Assembly: GCA_041648155.1 (NCBI GenBank)
Contig: JBAZPL010000101.1
Span: forward strand, 1-9,184
Reading direction: 5' to 3'
Source: SSS58A sp041648155
Lineage (GTDB): Bacteria; Krumholzibacteriota; Krumholzibacteriia; Krumholzibacteriales; Krumholzibacteriaceae
Length of the DNA: 9,184 nucleotides
Part shown: piece after piece, positions 1 to 6,360 of the stretch
How positions within the stretch are numbered: position 1 is the stretch's first letter
Layout: every line of letters starts with the position of its first letter
The notes under the pieces: model-generated
Database searches by the model: none
What the model was told of the DNA's origin: nothing
What the model saw: the letters and a program-made list of their open reading frames with translations, nothing else
Translations under genes and position numbers: made by a program

Positions 1-2
1 TC

Positions 3-293
3 TACAAGAAGGCGGCGCTCGATCTCGCGAAAGCGCTCGAAATGCGCAACGTCCAGATTTACAGTTGCACCGAGCTCGTGCACGTCGCGGAAGGCTCCTG
101 CTGGCCGCCGTACTCGGTAGAGTTCAGGATAAAGCTGAACGAGCAGGCGGGCGGCCCCATACATAAGTTCCTTCTGGGCACGCCGATCGCGGAGCACCGG
201 CCAGGCAGCGAGCGCCCGGACGGCTACGGTCCGTTCTTCATCACCTGCGGTTTCGGCTCCTCCGACTGGTGGACCGTCTGGTATCGAGAGTAG
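3..293 (+). CDS. C-terminal part of an unrecognised protein (5' end outside window)
   Basis: An open frame runs from the window edge (first full codon at 3) to TAG at 291-293, giving the last 96 residues of a longer protein. I do not recognise the family. An ATG at 42 could start an 83-residue product, but it has no good ribosome binding site and the frame is open upstream of it with coding-like composition (an Ala/Lys/Leu helix), so truncation by the window edge is more likely. The visible part has a short amphipathic helix, then an aromatic and Gly-rich tail ending in SSDWWTVWYRE, with cysteines in YSCTEL, GSCWPP and ITCGFG. The CGGC-domain gene starts 5 bp after the stop, and its likely ribosome binding site lies in the last codons of this gene, so the two are probably co-transcribed. 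Confidence 0.6.
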   Translation, partial: YKKAALDLAKALEMRNVQIYSCTELVHVAEGSCWPPYSVEFRIKLNEQAGGPIHKFLLGTPIAEHRPGSERPDGYGPFFITCGFGSSDWWTVWYRE

Positions 294-298
294 GCGAC

Positions 299-745
299 AT
301 GCAAGACACGGTGAAAGTCGGCATCATCATCTGTGACCGCTATCGCACGTGCGCGGGCGGCAAATGCTTCAGGGCGGCGCGAAACAAGGAAGGCGCCTTC
401 AGCGTCTACAAAGACAAAGAAGTGGAAGTCGTCGGCTTCACGACCTGCGCCGGTTGCCCCGGCGGAAACGTCGAATACGCGGTCGACGAGATGAAGCGCA
501 GCGGCGCGACGGCGATACATCTCGCGACGGGACTCATCGTCGGCTATCCGCCGTGCCCCTCGATCGGCTATTTCCGCGACTTCATCAGGGCGAAGTACGG
601 CCTCGAGGTCGTGTACGGCACGCACCCGATACCGCAGAAGTACTTCAAGGTGCACGATCAGCTGGGAACGTGGCGCGATCCCGAGTGGGAGGATATTCTT
701 CGGCCGACGATGACGGATGAGGAGACCCGCCTGTCGTACGATTGA
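299..745 (+). CDS. CGGC domain-containing putative metal-binding protein
   Basis: A 148-residue protein resembling the CGGC domain family (Pfam PF08821), small cysteine-rich proteins common in anaerobes and predicted to bind metal; the biochemical role is not known. The N-terminus has a beta strand (VGIIIC) followed by Cys12, Cys18 and Cys23 in CDRYRTCAGGKC. The family signature follows as TTCAGCPGGN with Cys50 and Cys53, then HLATG (His74), Cys86 in YPPCPSI, and a YGTHP segment with His109. These Cys and His are the plausible ligands. After about residue 118 a short charged tail extends beyond the conserved core. I chose ATG at 299, preceded by GAGAG at a suitable distance, over an in-frame GTG at 269 that would overlap the upstream gene by 25 bp. 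The gene ends 7 bp from the convergent PIN-toxin gene, with no obvious terminator between them. Confidence 0.82.
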   Translation: MQDTVKVGIIICDRYRTCAGGKCFRAARNKEGAFSVYKDKEVEVVGFTTCAGCPGGNVEYAVDEMKRSGATAIHLATGLIVGYPPCPSIGYFRDFIRAKYGLEVVYGTHPIPQKYFKVHDQLGTWRDPEWEDILRPTMTDEETRLSYD

Positions 746-752
746 GGAGATA

Positions 753-1184
753 TCACTCCGGCGGGAGGCCACCGGCATCGAGCATCTCGATGATTTCGGC
801 GGGCAGGTACGCACGGACCTTCGAGCCTTTGTAGGTGCGGATGTTCCTCGTGGCGATCGCTCTCGCGCCGACGTTACGCGCGGCTTCGGAAATGACGCCG
901 TCTTCGAAATTGTCATGCTTGTCTTCGAGCGCGGATTCCACGACCGTTCGAGTGACCGGCGCCACTTCGAGAAACGAGAGCAGCTTCTTGATTTCTCTTC
1001 TGACCCTCGCGGCGCCCGCCGCTTTCGCCATGAGATAGTAGAGGTTCGTTACCGTCGTGGCGCACACGAAGCCGTCGAAATCGCCTCGTTCCGCCCTCGA
1101 CATGAGACGCGCGGCGGCATCCGCAACGGGCTCGCGCCTCAGGAGCACATCGAGAACGACGTCGGTATCGATGACGACGATCAT
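753..1184 (-). CDS. PIN-domain toxin (VapC-like ribonuclease)
   Basis: A 143-residue single PIN domain. The start MIVVIDTDVVLD gives the first catalytic aspartates (Asp6, Asp8) on the first strand. The central TVTNLYYLM segment (44-52) and the late HDNFEDGVISEAA block (90-102, acidic residues Asp91, Glu94, Asp95) match the PIN_3-type pattern, and TRNIRTYKGS (112-121) is the usual end of the fold. Known relatives are Mg2+-dependent ribonucleases acting as toxins of type II systems, often cutting tRNA or rRNA; the target here is unknown. The start codon overlaps the last codon of the antitoxin gene by 4 bp (ATGA), with GAGG about 10 nt upstream inside the antitoxin gene, so translation is coupled. 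Length is normal and acidic residues are in place, so it looks intact. Confidence 0.85.
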   Translation of the reverse strand: MIVVIDTDVVLDVLLRREPVADAAARLMSRAERGDFDGFVCATTVTNLYYLMAKAAGAARVRREIKKLLSFLEVAPVTRTVVESALEDKHDNFEDGVISEAARNVGARAIATRNIRTYKGSKVRAYLPAEIIEMLDAGGLPPE

Positions 1185-1423
1185 AGATATTTGTCCTCGA
1201 GGTGCCGCTTGTGGGAGGCAACGTGCTTGTCCGCGCCCTCCAGGGAGCCATACAGCGACTTCACCTTCGGCGTCATCTCAAACGACTTCTTCTCCATATC
1301 CGATCCCAGCATGCCGAAAAAATCCGCGACCAATTGCGACAGCGACCTGCCCGACTTTCGCGCATGCGCCTTCGCCCGCCGAATGAGCCTGTCTTCCATG
1401 CGCAGCGTGAGCTTCGTTTCCAT
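1181..1423 (-). CDS. DUF6364-family antitoxin (ribbon-helix-helix type)
   Basis: An 80-residue protein. The N-terminus METKLTLRM (1-9) is a short beta strand, followed by a basic helix (DRLIRRAKAHARKSG, 11-25) and a second helix beginning with the typical SLSQLVADFF (27-36). This strand-helix-helix order is that of ribbon-helix-helix DNA-binding antitoxins, and the wording matches the DUF6364 family commonly found next to PIN toxins. The C-terminal half, polar and charged, would wrap the toxin. It should neutralise the PIN protein encoded directly downstream and, as a dimer, bind the operon operator. ATG at 1423 is preceded by a run of G (GGGGGGA) as ribosome binding site. It is the first gene of the two-gene operon, as usual for antitoxins. 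Confidence 0.8.
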   Translation of the reverse strand: METKLTLRMEDRLIRRAKAHARKSGRSLSQLVADFFGMLGSDMEKKSFEMTPKVKSLYGSLEGADKHVASHKRHLEDKYL

Positions 1424-1444
1424 CGTGTCCCCCCGTTGGATTGA

Positions 1445-1470
1445 CGTATACTTCTATTTAACAGTATACG
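1445..1470. promoter_or_regulatory. operator candidate: CGTATAC-N12-GTATACG inverted repeat
   Basis: Two perfect 7-bp arms, CGTATAC (1445-1451) and GTATACG (1464-1470), are separated by 12 bp of AT-rich sequence. One arm overlaps the -10 element of the toxin-antitoxin promoter and the other covers the probable start of transcription. Ribbon-helix-helix antitoxins usually repress their own operon through such repeats, so this is the likely binding site of the antitoxin or the toxin-antitoxin complex. Binding itself is inferred. Confidence 0.65.
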
Positions 1471-1490
1471 GCATTTTTCGACTCTGTCAA
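1463..1490 (-). promoter_or_regulatory. sigma70-type promoter of the toxin-antitoxin operon
   Basis: Reading the minus strand, TTGACA (1490-1485) is followed after 16 bp by TATACT (1468-1463). This is a perfect -35 and a 5/6 -10 hexamer. The -10 ends 40 bp before the antitoxin ATG, which fits a short leader. It is the clearest housekeeping promoter in the left half of the window. Confidence 0.75.
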
Positions 1491-1547
1491 CCCAGAAATT
1501 CCGCTTTTTTCCGCTTCGGCTCCGCACGCGCGTCTCGTAAAAAATAG

Positions 1548-1576
1548 TTGAATTTATCCATCATTCCATTTAACGT
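1548..1576 (+). promoter_or_regulatory. weak promoter candidate for iorAB
   Basis: TTGAAT (1548-1553), 17 bp, then TAACGT (1571-1576) is the best -35/-10-like pair I see in the AT-rich stretch before iorA. The -10 match is poor. Just downstream is a tandem TTTCGAC-TTTCGAC (1591-1604) of unknown meaning, and then the iorA ribosome binding site AGGAGG (1634-1639). The position is sensible but the call is weak. Confidence 0.25.
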
Positions 1577-1648
1577 ATCTGGAAACGCAGTTTCGACTTT
1601 CGACGAATAAAACCTTCGGAAAATGCCCCCACCAGGAGGAACCTCTCT

Positions 1649-3427
1649 ATGGAAATGCTTCTCTCCGGAAACGAAGCCTTCGCCCGCGGCGTATTCGAGC
1701 ACGGCGGCGAATTCGCGTCGGCGTATCCGGGCACGCCGAGCACCGAGATCCTCGAGACGATCGCGCGGCATTTCAAGGCCGACATCTACGCGGAGTGGTC
1801 GATCAACGAGAAGGTCGCGCTCGAGGTGGCGGTCGGGGCGAGCTGGGGCGGCGCGCGCGCAATCGCCGCGATGAAGCACGTCGGCGTGAACGTCGCTGCC
1901 GACCCGCTCATGACGCTGTCGTACACGGGCGTGGGCGCGGGGCTCATCCTCGTGAGCGCCGACGACCCGAGCCTTCACTCGTCGCAGAACGAGCAGGACA
2001 ACAGATTCTACGGGAAATTCGCCTCGATCCCCGTGCTCGAGCCCGCCGACAGCCAGGAATCGCTCGATATGGTAAAGGACGCCTTCGAGATCAGCGAGAA
2101 GTTCGACACGCCGGTGCTCTTCCGCATGACGACGCGCATCTCGCATTCGAAGGGGCTCGTGAAGATCGGCGAGCGGCGCACGGTCGAGCACGCGGGCTTC
2201 GAGCGGAATATCGCGAAATACGTCATGGTGCCCTCGAATGCGATGGTGCGCCACAAGCTCGTCATCGAACGCCTCGAGGCGCTCAAGAAATTCGCCGAGA
2301 CGACGACGCTGAACATGGTCGAATGGGGGGATAAAAAGGTCGGGATCATCTCCGGCAGCGTCGCGTATCAGTACGCGAAAGAGATCATGCCGGGAGCGAG
2401 CTTCCTCAAGCTCGGTCTCGGCTTCCCGCTCCCGATGAACAAGATCATGGACTTCGCCTCGAAGGTGGACCGCATCATCGTCGTCGAGGAGCTCGAACCC
2501 TTCTATGAAGAGCAGATCCTCGCGGCAGGCATCCCCTGCGAAGGGAAGAAATATTTCTCCAACTTCCTGGAGTTGAACGTCGAGCGCGTGCGCGAAGGGT
2601 TCATCGAGGCGGGCGTGCTCGCCGCGGATACCGCGCAGAAGAAGCAGACGCACGAGAGCGTGCTCCCGAGGCCCCCGGTGCTGTGCCCCGGCTGCCCGCA
2701 CCGCGGCGTCATGATGGCGATCCGCAAGCTCGGCGTGTTCGTCACCGGCGACATCGGTTGCTACACGCTCGCGGCGCTCCCGCCGCTCGAGACGATCGAC
2801 ACGTGCCTCTGTATGGGGGCCTCCGTCAACCACGCCTTCGGCATCGAGAAGGCGAAGAAGACGAAAAAGAAAACAGTCGCCATCATCGGCGACTCGACCT
2901 TCCTCCACAGCGGAATCACGGGGCTTGCGAACGTCGTGTACAACCGCGGCACCCAATTGACAATCATCGTCGACAACCGCATCACCGCGATGACGGGCGG
3001 ACAGGATCACCCGGGAACGTCGAAGACGCTCATGGGAGACGCGACGCACGCGATCGACCTCGTCCAGCTCGTGAAGGCGCTCGGCGTCGAGCACGTGCGC
3101 ACGATCGACCCGTTCGACCAGAAAGAGACGTTCGCCGTTCTCAAGGAAGAGATCGAGCGCGAGGCCCCGTCCGTGGTCATCACGACGAAGCCGTGCGTGC
3201 TGTTCCCGAGCAAACTCAAGCCGACGACGAAATTCCACGTCGTGCTCGAGAAGTGCACGGCGTGCGGCGCGTGCTTCAGGATCGGCTGCCCGGCGATCAC
3301 GACGTCGAGCGAGAAGAACGAGAAGGGACGCGCGAAATCCCAGATCGACTTCGAGCTCTGCACGGGCTGCACGCTCTGCGCGCAGGTCTGCCCCGAAGAG
3401 GCGATCCAGGAAATTAAGAAAGCATAA
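1649..3427 (+). CDS. iorA: Indolepyruvate ferredoxin oxidoreductase, alpha subunit
   Basis: A 592-residue subunit of the TPP- and Fe-S-dependent enzyme that converts indolepyruvate and other aryl pyruvates plus CoA to aryl-acetyl-CoA, CO2 and reduced ferredoxin in the cytoplasm. It serves aromatic amino acid breakdown or, in reverse, synthesis. The N-terminal pyrimidine-binding part includes SGNEAFARG and AYPGTPSTE. Then comes CPGCPHRG (346-353), then GDIGCYTL, and the TPP/Mg2+ motif GDST (414-417) with DN at 442-443. The C-terminus holds two ferredoxin-like 4Fe-4S motifs: Cys536, 539, 542, 547-Pro and Cys571, 574, 577, 581-Pro. Length is near the family norm of about 600. ATG at 1649 has AGGAGG about 10 nt upstream. 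iorB follows 12 bp downstream. The enzyme family is oxygen-sensitive, which suggests an anaerobe. I see no damage to key residues. Confidence 0.95.
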   Translation: MEMLLSGNEAFARGVFEHGGEFASAYPGTPSTEILETIARHFKADIYAEWSINEKVALEVAVGASWGGARAIAAMKHVGVNVAADPLMTLSYTGVGAGLILVSADDPSLHSSQNEQDNRFYGKFASIPVLEPADSQESLDMVKDAFEISEKFDTPVLFRMTTRISHSKGLVKIGERRTVEHAGFERNIAKYVMVPSNAMVRHKLVIERLEALKKFAETTTLNMVEWGDKKVGIISGSVAYQYAKEIMPGASFLKLGLGFPLPMNKIMDFASKVDRIIVVEELEPFYEEQILAAGIPCEGKKYFSNFLELNVERVREGFIEAGVLAADTAQKKQTHESVLPRPPVLCPGCPHRGVMMAIRKLGVFVTGDIGCYTLAALPPLETIDTCLCMGASVNHAFGIEKAKKTKKKTVAIIGDSTFLHSGITGLANVVYNRGTQLTIIVDNRITAMTGGQDHPGTSKTLMGDATHAIDLVQLVKALGVEHVRTIDPFDQKETFAVLKEEIEREAPSVVITTKPCVLFPSKLKPTTKFHVVLEKCTACGACFRIGCPAITTSSEKNEKGRAKSQIDFELCTGCTLCAQVCPEEAIQEIKKA

Positions 3428-3439
3428 GGAAGGAATGAA

Positions 3440-4021
3440 ATGAAAGACGGCACGACGAACGTACTGATCGTGGGAGTGGGCGGCCAGGGAGTGCTGCTCG
3501 CGAGCGAGATCCTCTGCGAGGTCGCGAAGACTATGGGGCTCGACACGAAGAAGAGCGAGGTCCACGGGATGTCCCAGCGGGGCGGCGTCGTGACGAGCCA
3601 CGTACGCTTCGGGAAGAAGGTCCATTCGCCGCTCATCGAGGAAGGGGCCGCCGATGTGATCCTCGCCTTCGAGGTCGCCGAGGGGCTCCGCTGGGTGCAC
3701 TACCTCAGGTCGGGCGGCACCATCATCGTGAACGAGCAGAAGATCATCCCGCCCATCACGACGACGGGCAAGTTCTCGTATCCCGAGAAGGTCGAGGACA
3801 CCATCAAGGCCCGTGTGCCCAAGACGACGGTCATCGACGCCTACGAGATCGGGAAGAAGCTCGGCAACACCCGCCTCGTGAACACGATCCTCCTCGGCGT
3901 GCTGTCGAACGATCTCGACCTCGAGGAGTCGAAGTGGCTCCAGGTGATCGAGCGCATGGCGCCGAAGGGCACGGGCGAGATCAACAAGAAGGCGTTCATC
4001 GAGGGGCGCGCGGCGAAGTAA
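3440..4021 (+). CDS. iorB: Indolepyruvate ferredoxin oxidoreductase, beta subunit
   Basis: A 193-residue partner of IorA, corresponding to the gamma domain of the 2-oxoacid:ferredoxin oxidoreductase superfamily. The first strand and glycine loop GVGGQGVLLAS (12-22) is followed by SEVHGMSQRGG (39-49), both hallmarks of the family and of the CoA-binding/gamma-type domain. It carries no Fe-S motif, as expected, since these are in IorA. The length is close to that of other IorB proteins (about 190-200). The start ATG at 3440 has AAGGAAGG at 3427-3434, and the spacing of 12 bp after the iorA stop shows a single operon. It is the last gene of the operon: a weak stem-loop lies about 35 bp downstream and the next gene is 200 bp away with its own leader. 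Confidence 0.93.
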   Translation: MKDGTTNVLIVGVGGQGVLLASEILCEVAKTMGLDTKKSEVHGMSQRGGVVTSHVRFGKKVHSPLIEEGAADVILAFEVAEGLRWVHYLRSGGTIIVNEQKIIPPITTTGKFSYPEKVEDTIKARVPKTTVIDAYEIGKKLGNTRLVNTILLGVLSNDLDLEESKWLQVIERMAPKGTGEINKKAFIEGRAAK

Positions 4022-4055
4022 CGCCCGGGCAGCAGGCAGCTTGGTCCCCCGCGGG

Positions 4056-4077
4056 TCGATTCCGAAATCGAGCTTTT
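4056..4077 (+). terminator. weak terminator candidate after iorB
   Basis: TCGATT (4056-4061), loop CCGA, AATCGA (4066-4071) form a 6-bp stem, followed by GCTTTT and a pyrimidine-rich stretch. The stem is short and the U-run is only four, so termination would be inefficient at best. The location, 35 bp after the iorB stop, is right. Confidence 0.35.
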
Positions 4078-4123
4078 GCCTTTCCCGGCAGAGCCATTCT
4101 CCGGCACAACGTCCGCTCGCAAT

Positions 4124-4137
4124 AAACGTGAACGTTT
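4124..4137. promoter_or_regulatory. AAACGT-GA-ACGTTT inverted repeat upstream of the TPR/sigma operon
   Basis: A perfect 6-bp dyad, AAACGT (4124-4129) and ACGTTT (4132-4137), lies 86 bp before the ATG at 4224 in the intergenic gap following iorB. It includes GAACGTTT, which resembles the GAAC-type -35 of ECF sigma promoters, so it could be an autoregulated promoter element or an operator. Further down the leader, GGAGCG (4166-4171) and CGCTCC (4183-4188) can form a hairpin. No good housekeeping promoter is visible in this gap. Confidence 0.3.
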
Positions 4138-4223
4138 CCCGCCTCTGGCGTGTTCTCAGGGTGGAGGAGCGCTTTCCTGCGCCGCTCCATAGAGATGAAA
4201 CCCTCGACACGGAGGAGGATACA

Positions 4224-5375
4224 ATGAGGATCTCCGGACTGCCGCGCGTTCTCGGCGCATGCCTGCTTCTCGCCGCGTGCATCACGACAAGCGCCCTATC
4301 CCAACCCCAACCCGTTCCGCGGCTGCGCGATCGGCCGCTCGATAAGGCTTCGTACGTCGCCCTCGCGAATCAGTGGCGCGAGTACATTGAGAAGCACGGG
4401 GAGACGGCCGATGCTCTCGTCAACATCGGCAGGGCCCAGCGATACAGCGGCGAGCTGGAAGCGGCGAAGCTCGCGGGCAAGCGCGCCGTCGAGCTGGAGC
4501 CGGACAATCCGAGAGCACTCAACTTTTATGCCGAGTGTATTATGGTCGACGGCGGGGGCGACGAGGCCGTGAAGCTCCTCGAGCGAGCGAGGGCGATTGC
4601 CCCCGACTACGGGGATGCGCTGACGTCGCTCGCCGCCTTATACCTACACACCGGAGAGCTCGATAAAGCGGCAGCAGCGCTCAAGACAGTGTTCGACAGA
4701 AGAATCATCTCCCGCCCCCTTCAGGATTACGCGTACAATATGCTCATCGGGCTGCCCGTCGGCGCGGTTCTCATTACGAACGGAGACAACGACACCTTTC
4801 CTCCTCTGGCCCTCCAGGCCGGGATGGACTTCAGGAACGATGTCGTGGTGATCAATTGGCATCTCTTGCGACGACCGGAGTACCTCGATGCACTCCGCCG
4901 GAAACATGCATGTCTGAGATCGGCCGATCAGGCAAAGCCCGGGACCGCGACGGAAGATCCCAGCGCATTGATTGCGCAGTGGATCAAAGACTCCAAGGTG
5001 CCTCTGTACATCGCAGTGACCGTCAGTCGCGACCGCATGGAGGAGCTCGGCTTGAAGACCAAGCCGGTCATGGAAGGCTTATCTCTGCGGGCCGCCGGGA
5101 AGGGGCTCACTTCGGAGGAAGCCGCGCGTCTCGTTCTCGAGCGATACCGTCTCGATTCCGCGACGGATTGGGATTTCGCGTGGGACCTCGTGCCGACCGT
5201 CTCGAACGTGATGACCAATTACGCCGTGAGCATGGTCGACTTGGCGCAACGGGAGGGGATCCCAGCCGATTTGAAATGCAGGCTTCTCGGCCGGGCGGCC
5301 GCGATCGCCGAATTCCACGAGCTCAGCATCGAAGCGCACGTCAAGGCGCTTCTGAAGAAGTGCAAAGAGAAGTAA
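4224..5375 (+). CDS. Exported TPR protein with a DUF2723/TMEM260-like GDNDTFP segment
   Basis: A 383-residue protein. A signal sequence (1-26) contains LAAC with Cys19, a possible lipobox; signal peptidase I cleavage after ALS is the alternative. Two to three TPR-like helix pairs follow at about 61-155 (NIGRAQRYSGELEAAKLAGK, then AVKLLERARAIAPDYG and YLHTGELDKAAAAL). Next comes ITNGDNDTFPPLALQ (184-198) and DFRNDVVVINWHLLRRPEYL (202-221). These match in order and wording the soluble C-terminal part of DUF2723 (PF11028, TMEM260-type) proteins of Bacteroidetes and relatives, but the membrane glycosyltransferase part is absent. No enzyme activity can be claimed. I chose ATG at 4224 because GGAGGAGGA lies just upstream and it begins the signal peptide; the frame is open further upstream without a ribosome binding site. 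The sigma factor gene follows 5 bp after the stop, so the protein may be a sensor or client of that regulatory unit. Confidence 0.75.
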   Translation: MRISGLPRVLGACLLLAACITTSALSQPQPVPRLRDRPLDKASYVALANQWREYIEKHGETADALVNIGRAQRYSGELEAAKLAGKRAVELEPDNPRALNFYAECIMVDGGGDEAVKLLERARAIAPDYGDALTSLAALYLHTGELDKAAAALKTVFDRRIISRPLQDYAYNMLIGLPVGAVLITNGDNDTFPPLALQAGMDFRNDVVVINWHLLRRPEYLDALRRKHACLRSADQAKPGTATEDPSALIAQWIKDSKVPLYIAVTVSRDRMEELGLKTKPVMEGLSLRAAGKGLTSEEAARLVLERYRLDSATDWDFAWDLVPTVSNVMTNYAVSMVDLAQREGIPADLKCRLLGRAAAIAEFHELSIEAHVKALLKKCKEK

Positions 5376-5380
5376 CGAAA

Positions 5381-5935
5381 TTGAGCGACACTGAGCTCGC
5401 TCTTCTCGCTCGCGACGGGAACGCGGCCGCCTTCGAGGAGATATACGACCGCCATGCCCCGGGCGTGGCCCGCGCCCTGGCCTCGTTCGCAGGAACGGAC
5501 GCCTCAGTCCTCGACGACCTCGTTCAGGATGTTTTCTTCAAGGTCATCGAAGGGCTCGCGTCATACGTTCCGCGGCGCCCGTTTCCAAACTGGTTGTACA
5601 CCGTTGCCCTCAATACGGGGAGAAATCATGTGCGCAGCCGAGCGAGAGAGGTTTGCGTCGATCCGTCCGAGCTCGACTCGATGCCGCTCCCGGGAAATGG
5701 ATCCGTCGATTGCCCCGACGACATCATCGGGGCGAAGCTCATGCGTCTCGTAGCCTCCCTGCCCGAGCAGTTGCGCGAAGTCGTGTTCCTGCGGATCGGC
5801 GCGGATCTCCCGTACGGTGAAATCGGAGAGATTCTCGGGATTCCCGAGGGAACGGCACGAAGCCGGATGCACAACGCCATCGCGAGCCTGAGAGAGCGAC
5901 TGGGCGTGGCCGGACTCGAATCGAAGAAGGAGTGA
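5381..5935 (+). CDS. ECF-type RNA polymerase sigma factor (sigma70 family)
   Basis: A 184-residue group 4 sigma factor that would direct RNA polymerase to a specific promoter set. The sigma2 domain spans about 14-87, with AFEEIYDRH, the core-binding DLVQDVFFKV (46-55) and the -10-recognising NWLYTVALN (70-78). A linker of about 35 residues leads to sigma4 at about 121-174, with the pattern LPEQLREVVFLR, then the helix-turn-helix YGEIGEILGIPEGTARSRMHN (145-165, quoted here by its ends: YGEI to RMHN). Sigma1.1 and sigma3 are absent, which defines the ECF group. The start is uncertain: TTG at 5381 has AAGAGAAG upstream and sits 5 bp after the TPR gene stop, whereas in-frame GTG at 5360 would overlap that gene by 16 bp and add seven residues. 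The next gene starts 2 bp after the stop, as is usual for a cognate anti-sigma factor. Confidence 0.9.
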   Translation: MSDTELALLARDGNAAAFEEIYDRHAPGVARALASFAGTDASVLDDLVQDVFFKVIEGLASYVPRRPFPNWLYTVALNTGRNHVRSRAREVCVDPSELDSMPLPGNGSVDCPDDIIGAKLMRLVASLPEQLREVVFLRIGADLPYGEIGEILGIPEGTARSRMHNAIASLRERLGVAGLESKKE

Positions 5936-5937
5936 TC

Positions 5938-6267
5938 ATGAACACGAAACTGGACATCGAGAATCTATTGGAACGGTTTCGGAGCGACCCGTCCCCGCGG
6001 GTGAAGCGAGCCGTGCTGTCGAAATATGCGGAGCGCTGCGGCCGCACGCGGGGAACCGCCGACGCTACGCGCTTCTGGCGAAGATCCGTGCCGCTCCATT
6101 TCGCCGCCATACTCATTGTCGTCGCCGCGGGACTTTCGTTCGTCGGGGGACAGGCGCTGTCCCGCCGAGAAGGAAGCCCGAAAGACTCTTCCATCACAAT
6201 GCAGGACTCGCTGACCGACATGGCGCTCGAGCAACAATTGTATTACGCGCCGAACGATCTCTTTTAG
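5938..6267 (+). CDS. Small single-pass membrane protein, putative anti-sigma factor
   Basis: A 109-residue protein that I do not recognise as a family. The N-terminal 50 residues are charged (LLERFRSDPSPRVKRAVLSKY) and end in RFWRRS. They are followed by one membrane segment at about 51-71 (HFAAILIVVAAGLSFVGG) and a polar tail of about 38 residues. By the positive-inside rule the N-terminus is cytoplasmic, where it could hold the sigma factor, and the C-terminus is outside. The gene lies 2 bp downstream of the ECF sigma gene, with AAGGAG 6 nt before ATG 5938 (a GTG at 5932 is an alternative), the standard place for an anti-sigma gene. The usual zinc-binding HxxxCxxC motif is absent, so it would be a non-ZAS type. 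The role is inferred from position and topology only. Confidence 0.6.
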   Translation: MNTKLDIENLLERFRSDPSPRVKRAVLSKYAERCGRTRGTADATRFWRRSVPLHFAAILIVVAAGLSFVGGQALSRREGSPKDSSITMQDSLTDMALEQQLYYAPNDLF

Positions 6268-6310
6268 AACGCGGCCGGCGCGAACGCAACCGAGCCGTCG
6301 ATAATCATAT

Positions 6311-6345
6311 TTGAGTTTTCTAAGCTGCCGGTTTAGAAAACTCAA
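6311..6345. terminator. AT-rich perfect hairpin between convergent operons
   Basis: TTGAGTTTTCTAA (6311-6323) and TTAGAAAACTCAA (6333-6345) are exact reverse complements with a 9-nt loop, GCTGCCGGT. It lies between the last gene of the sigma operon (stop 6267) and the feoB stop (6361, minus strand), where a bidirectional terminator is expected. The stem is AT-rich and neither side has a long U-run, so it is unlike a classical intrinsic terminator. It could instead be a protein-binding dyad or a small repeat element. Confidence 0.5.
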
Positions 6346-6360
6346 TCTATTTAACGAGCG

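Noticed and set aside
717..1547. A 276-residue plus-strand frame across the toxin-antitoxin operon
   Set aside because: It is antisense to the PIN toxin and antitoxin, runs through their promoter, and has no recognisable domain.
1487..4285. A 932-residue open frame on the minus strand opposite iorA and iorB
   Set aside because: The product is a low-complexity Arg/Asp/Glu/Leu/Val-rich sequence with no domain, and it mirrors iorAB in a G+C-rich genome where stops are rare on the opposite strand. IorA and IorB are intact and clearly conserved.
4856..5935. A 359-residue version of the sigma factor with a long N-terminal extension
   Set aside because: The first part is a frame-shifted shadow of the TPR gene. 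The sigma2 domain begins only after about position 5390, so the start is near 5360-5381.
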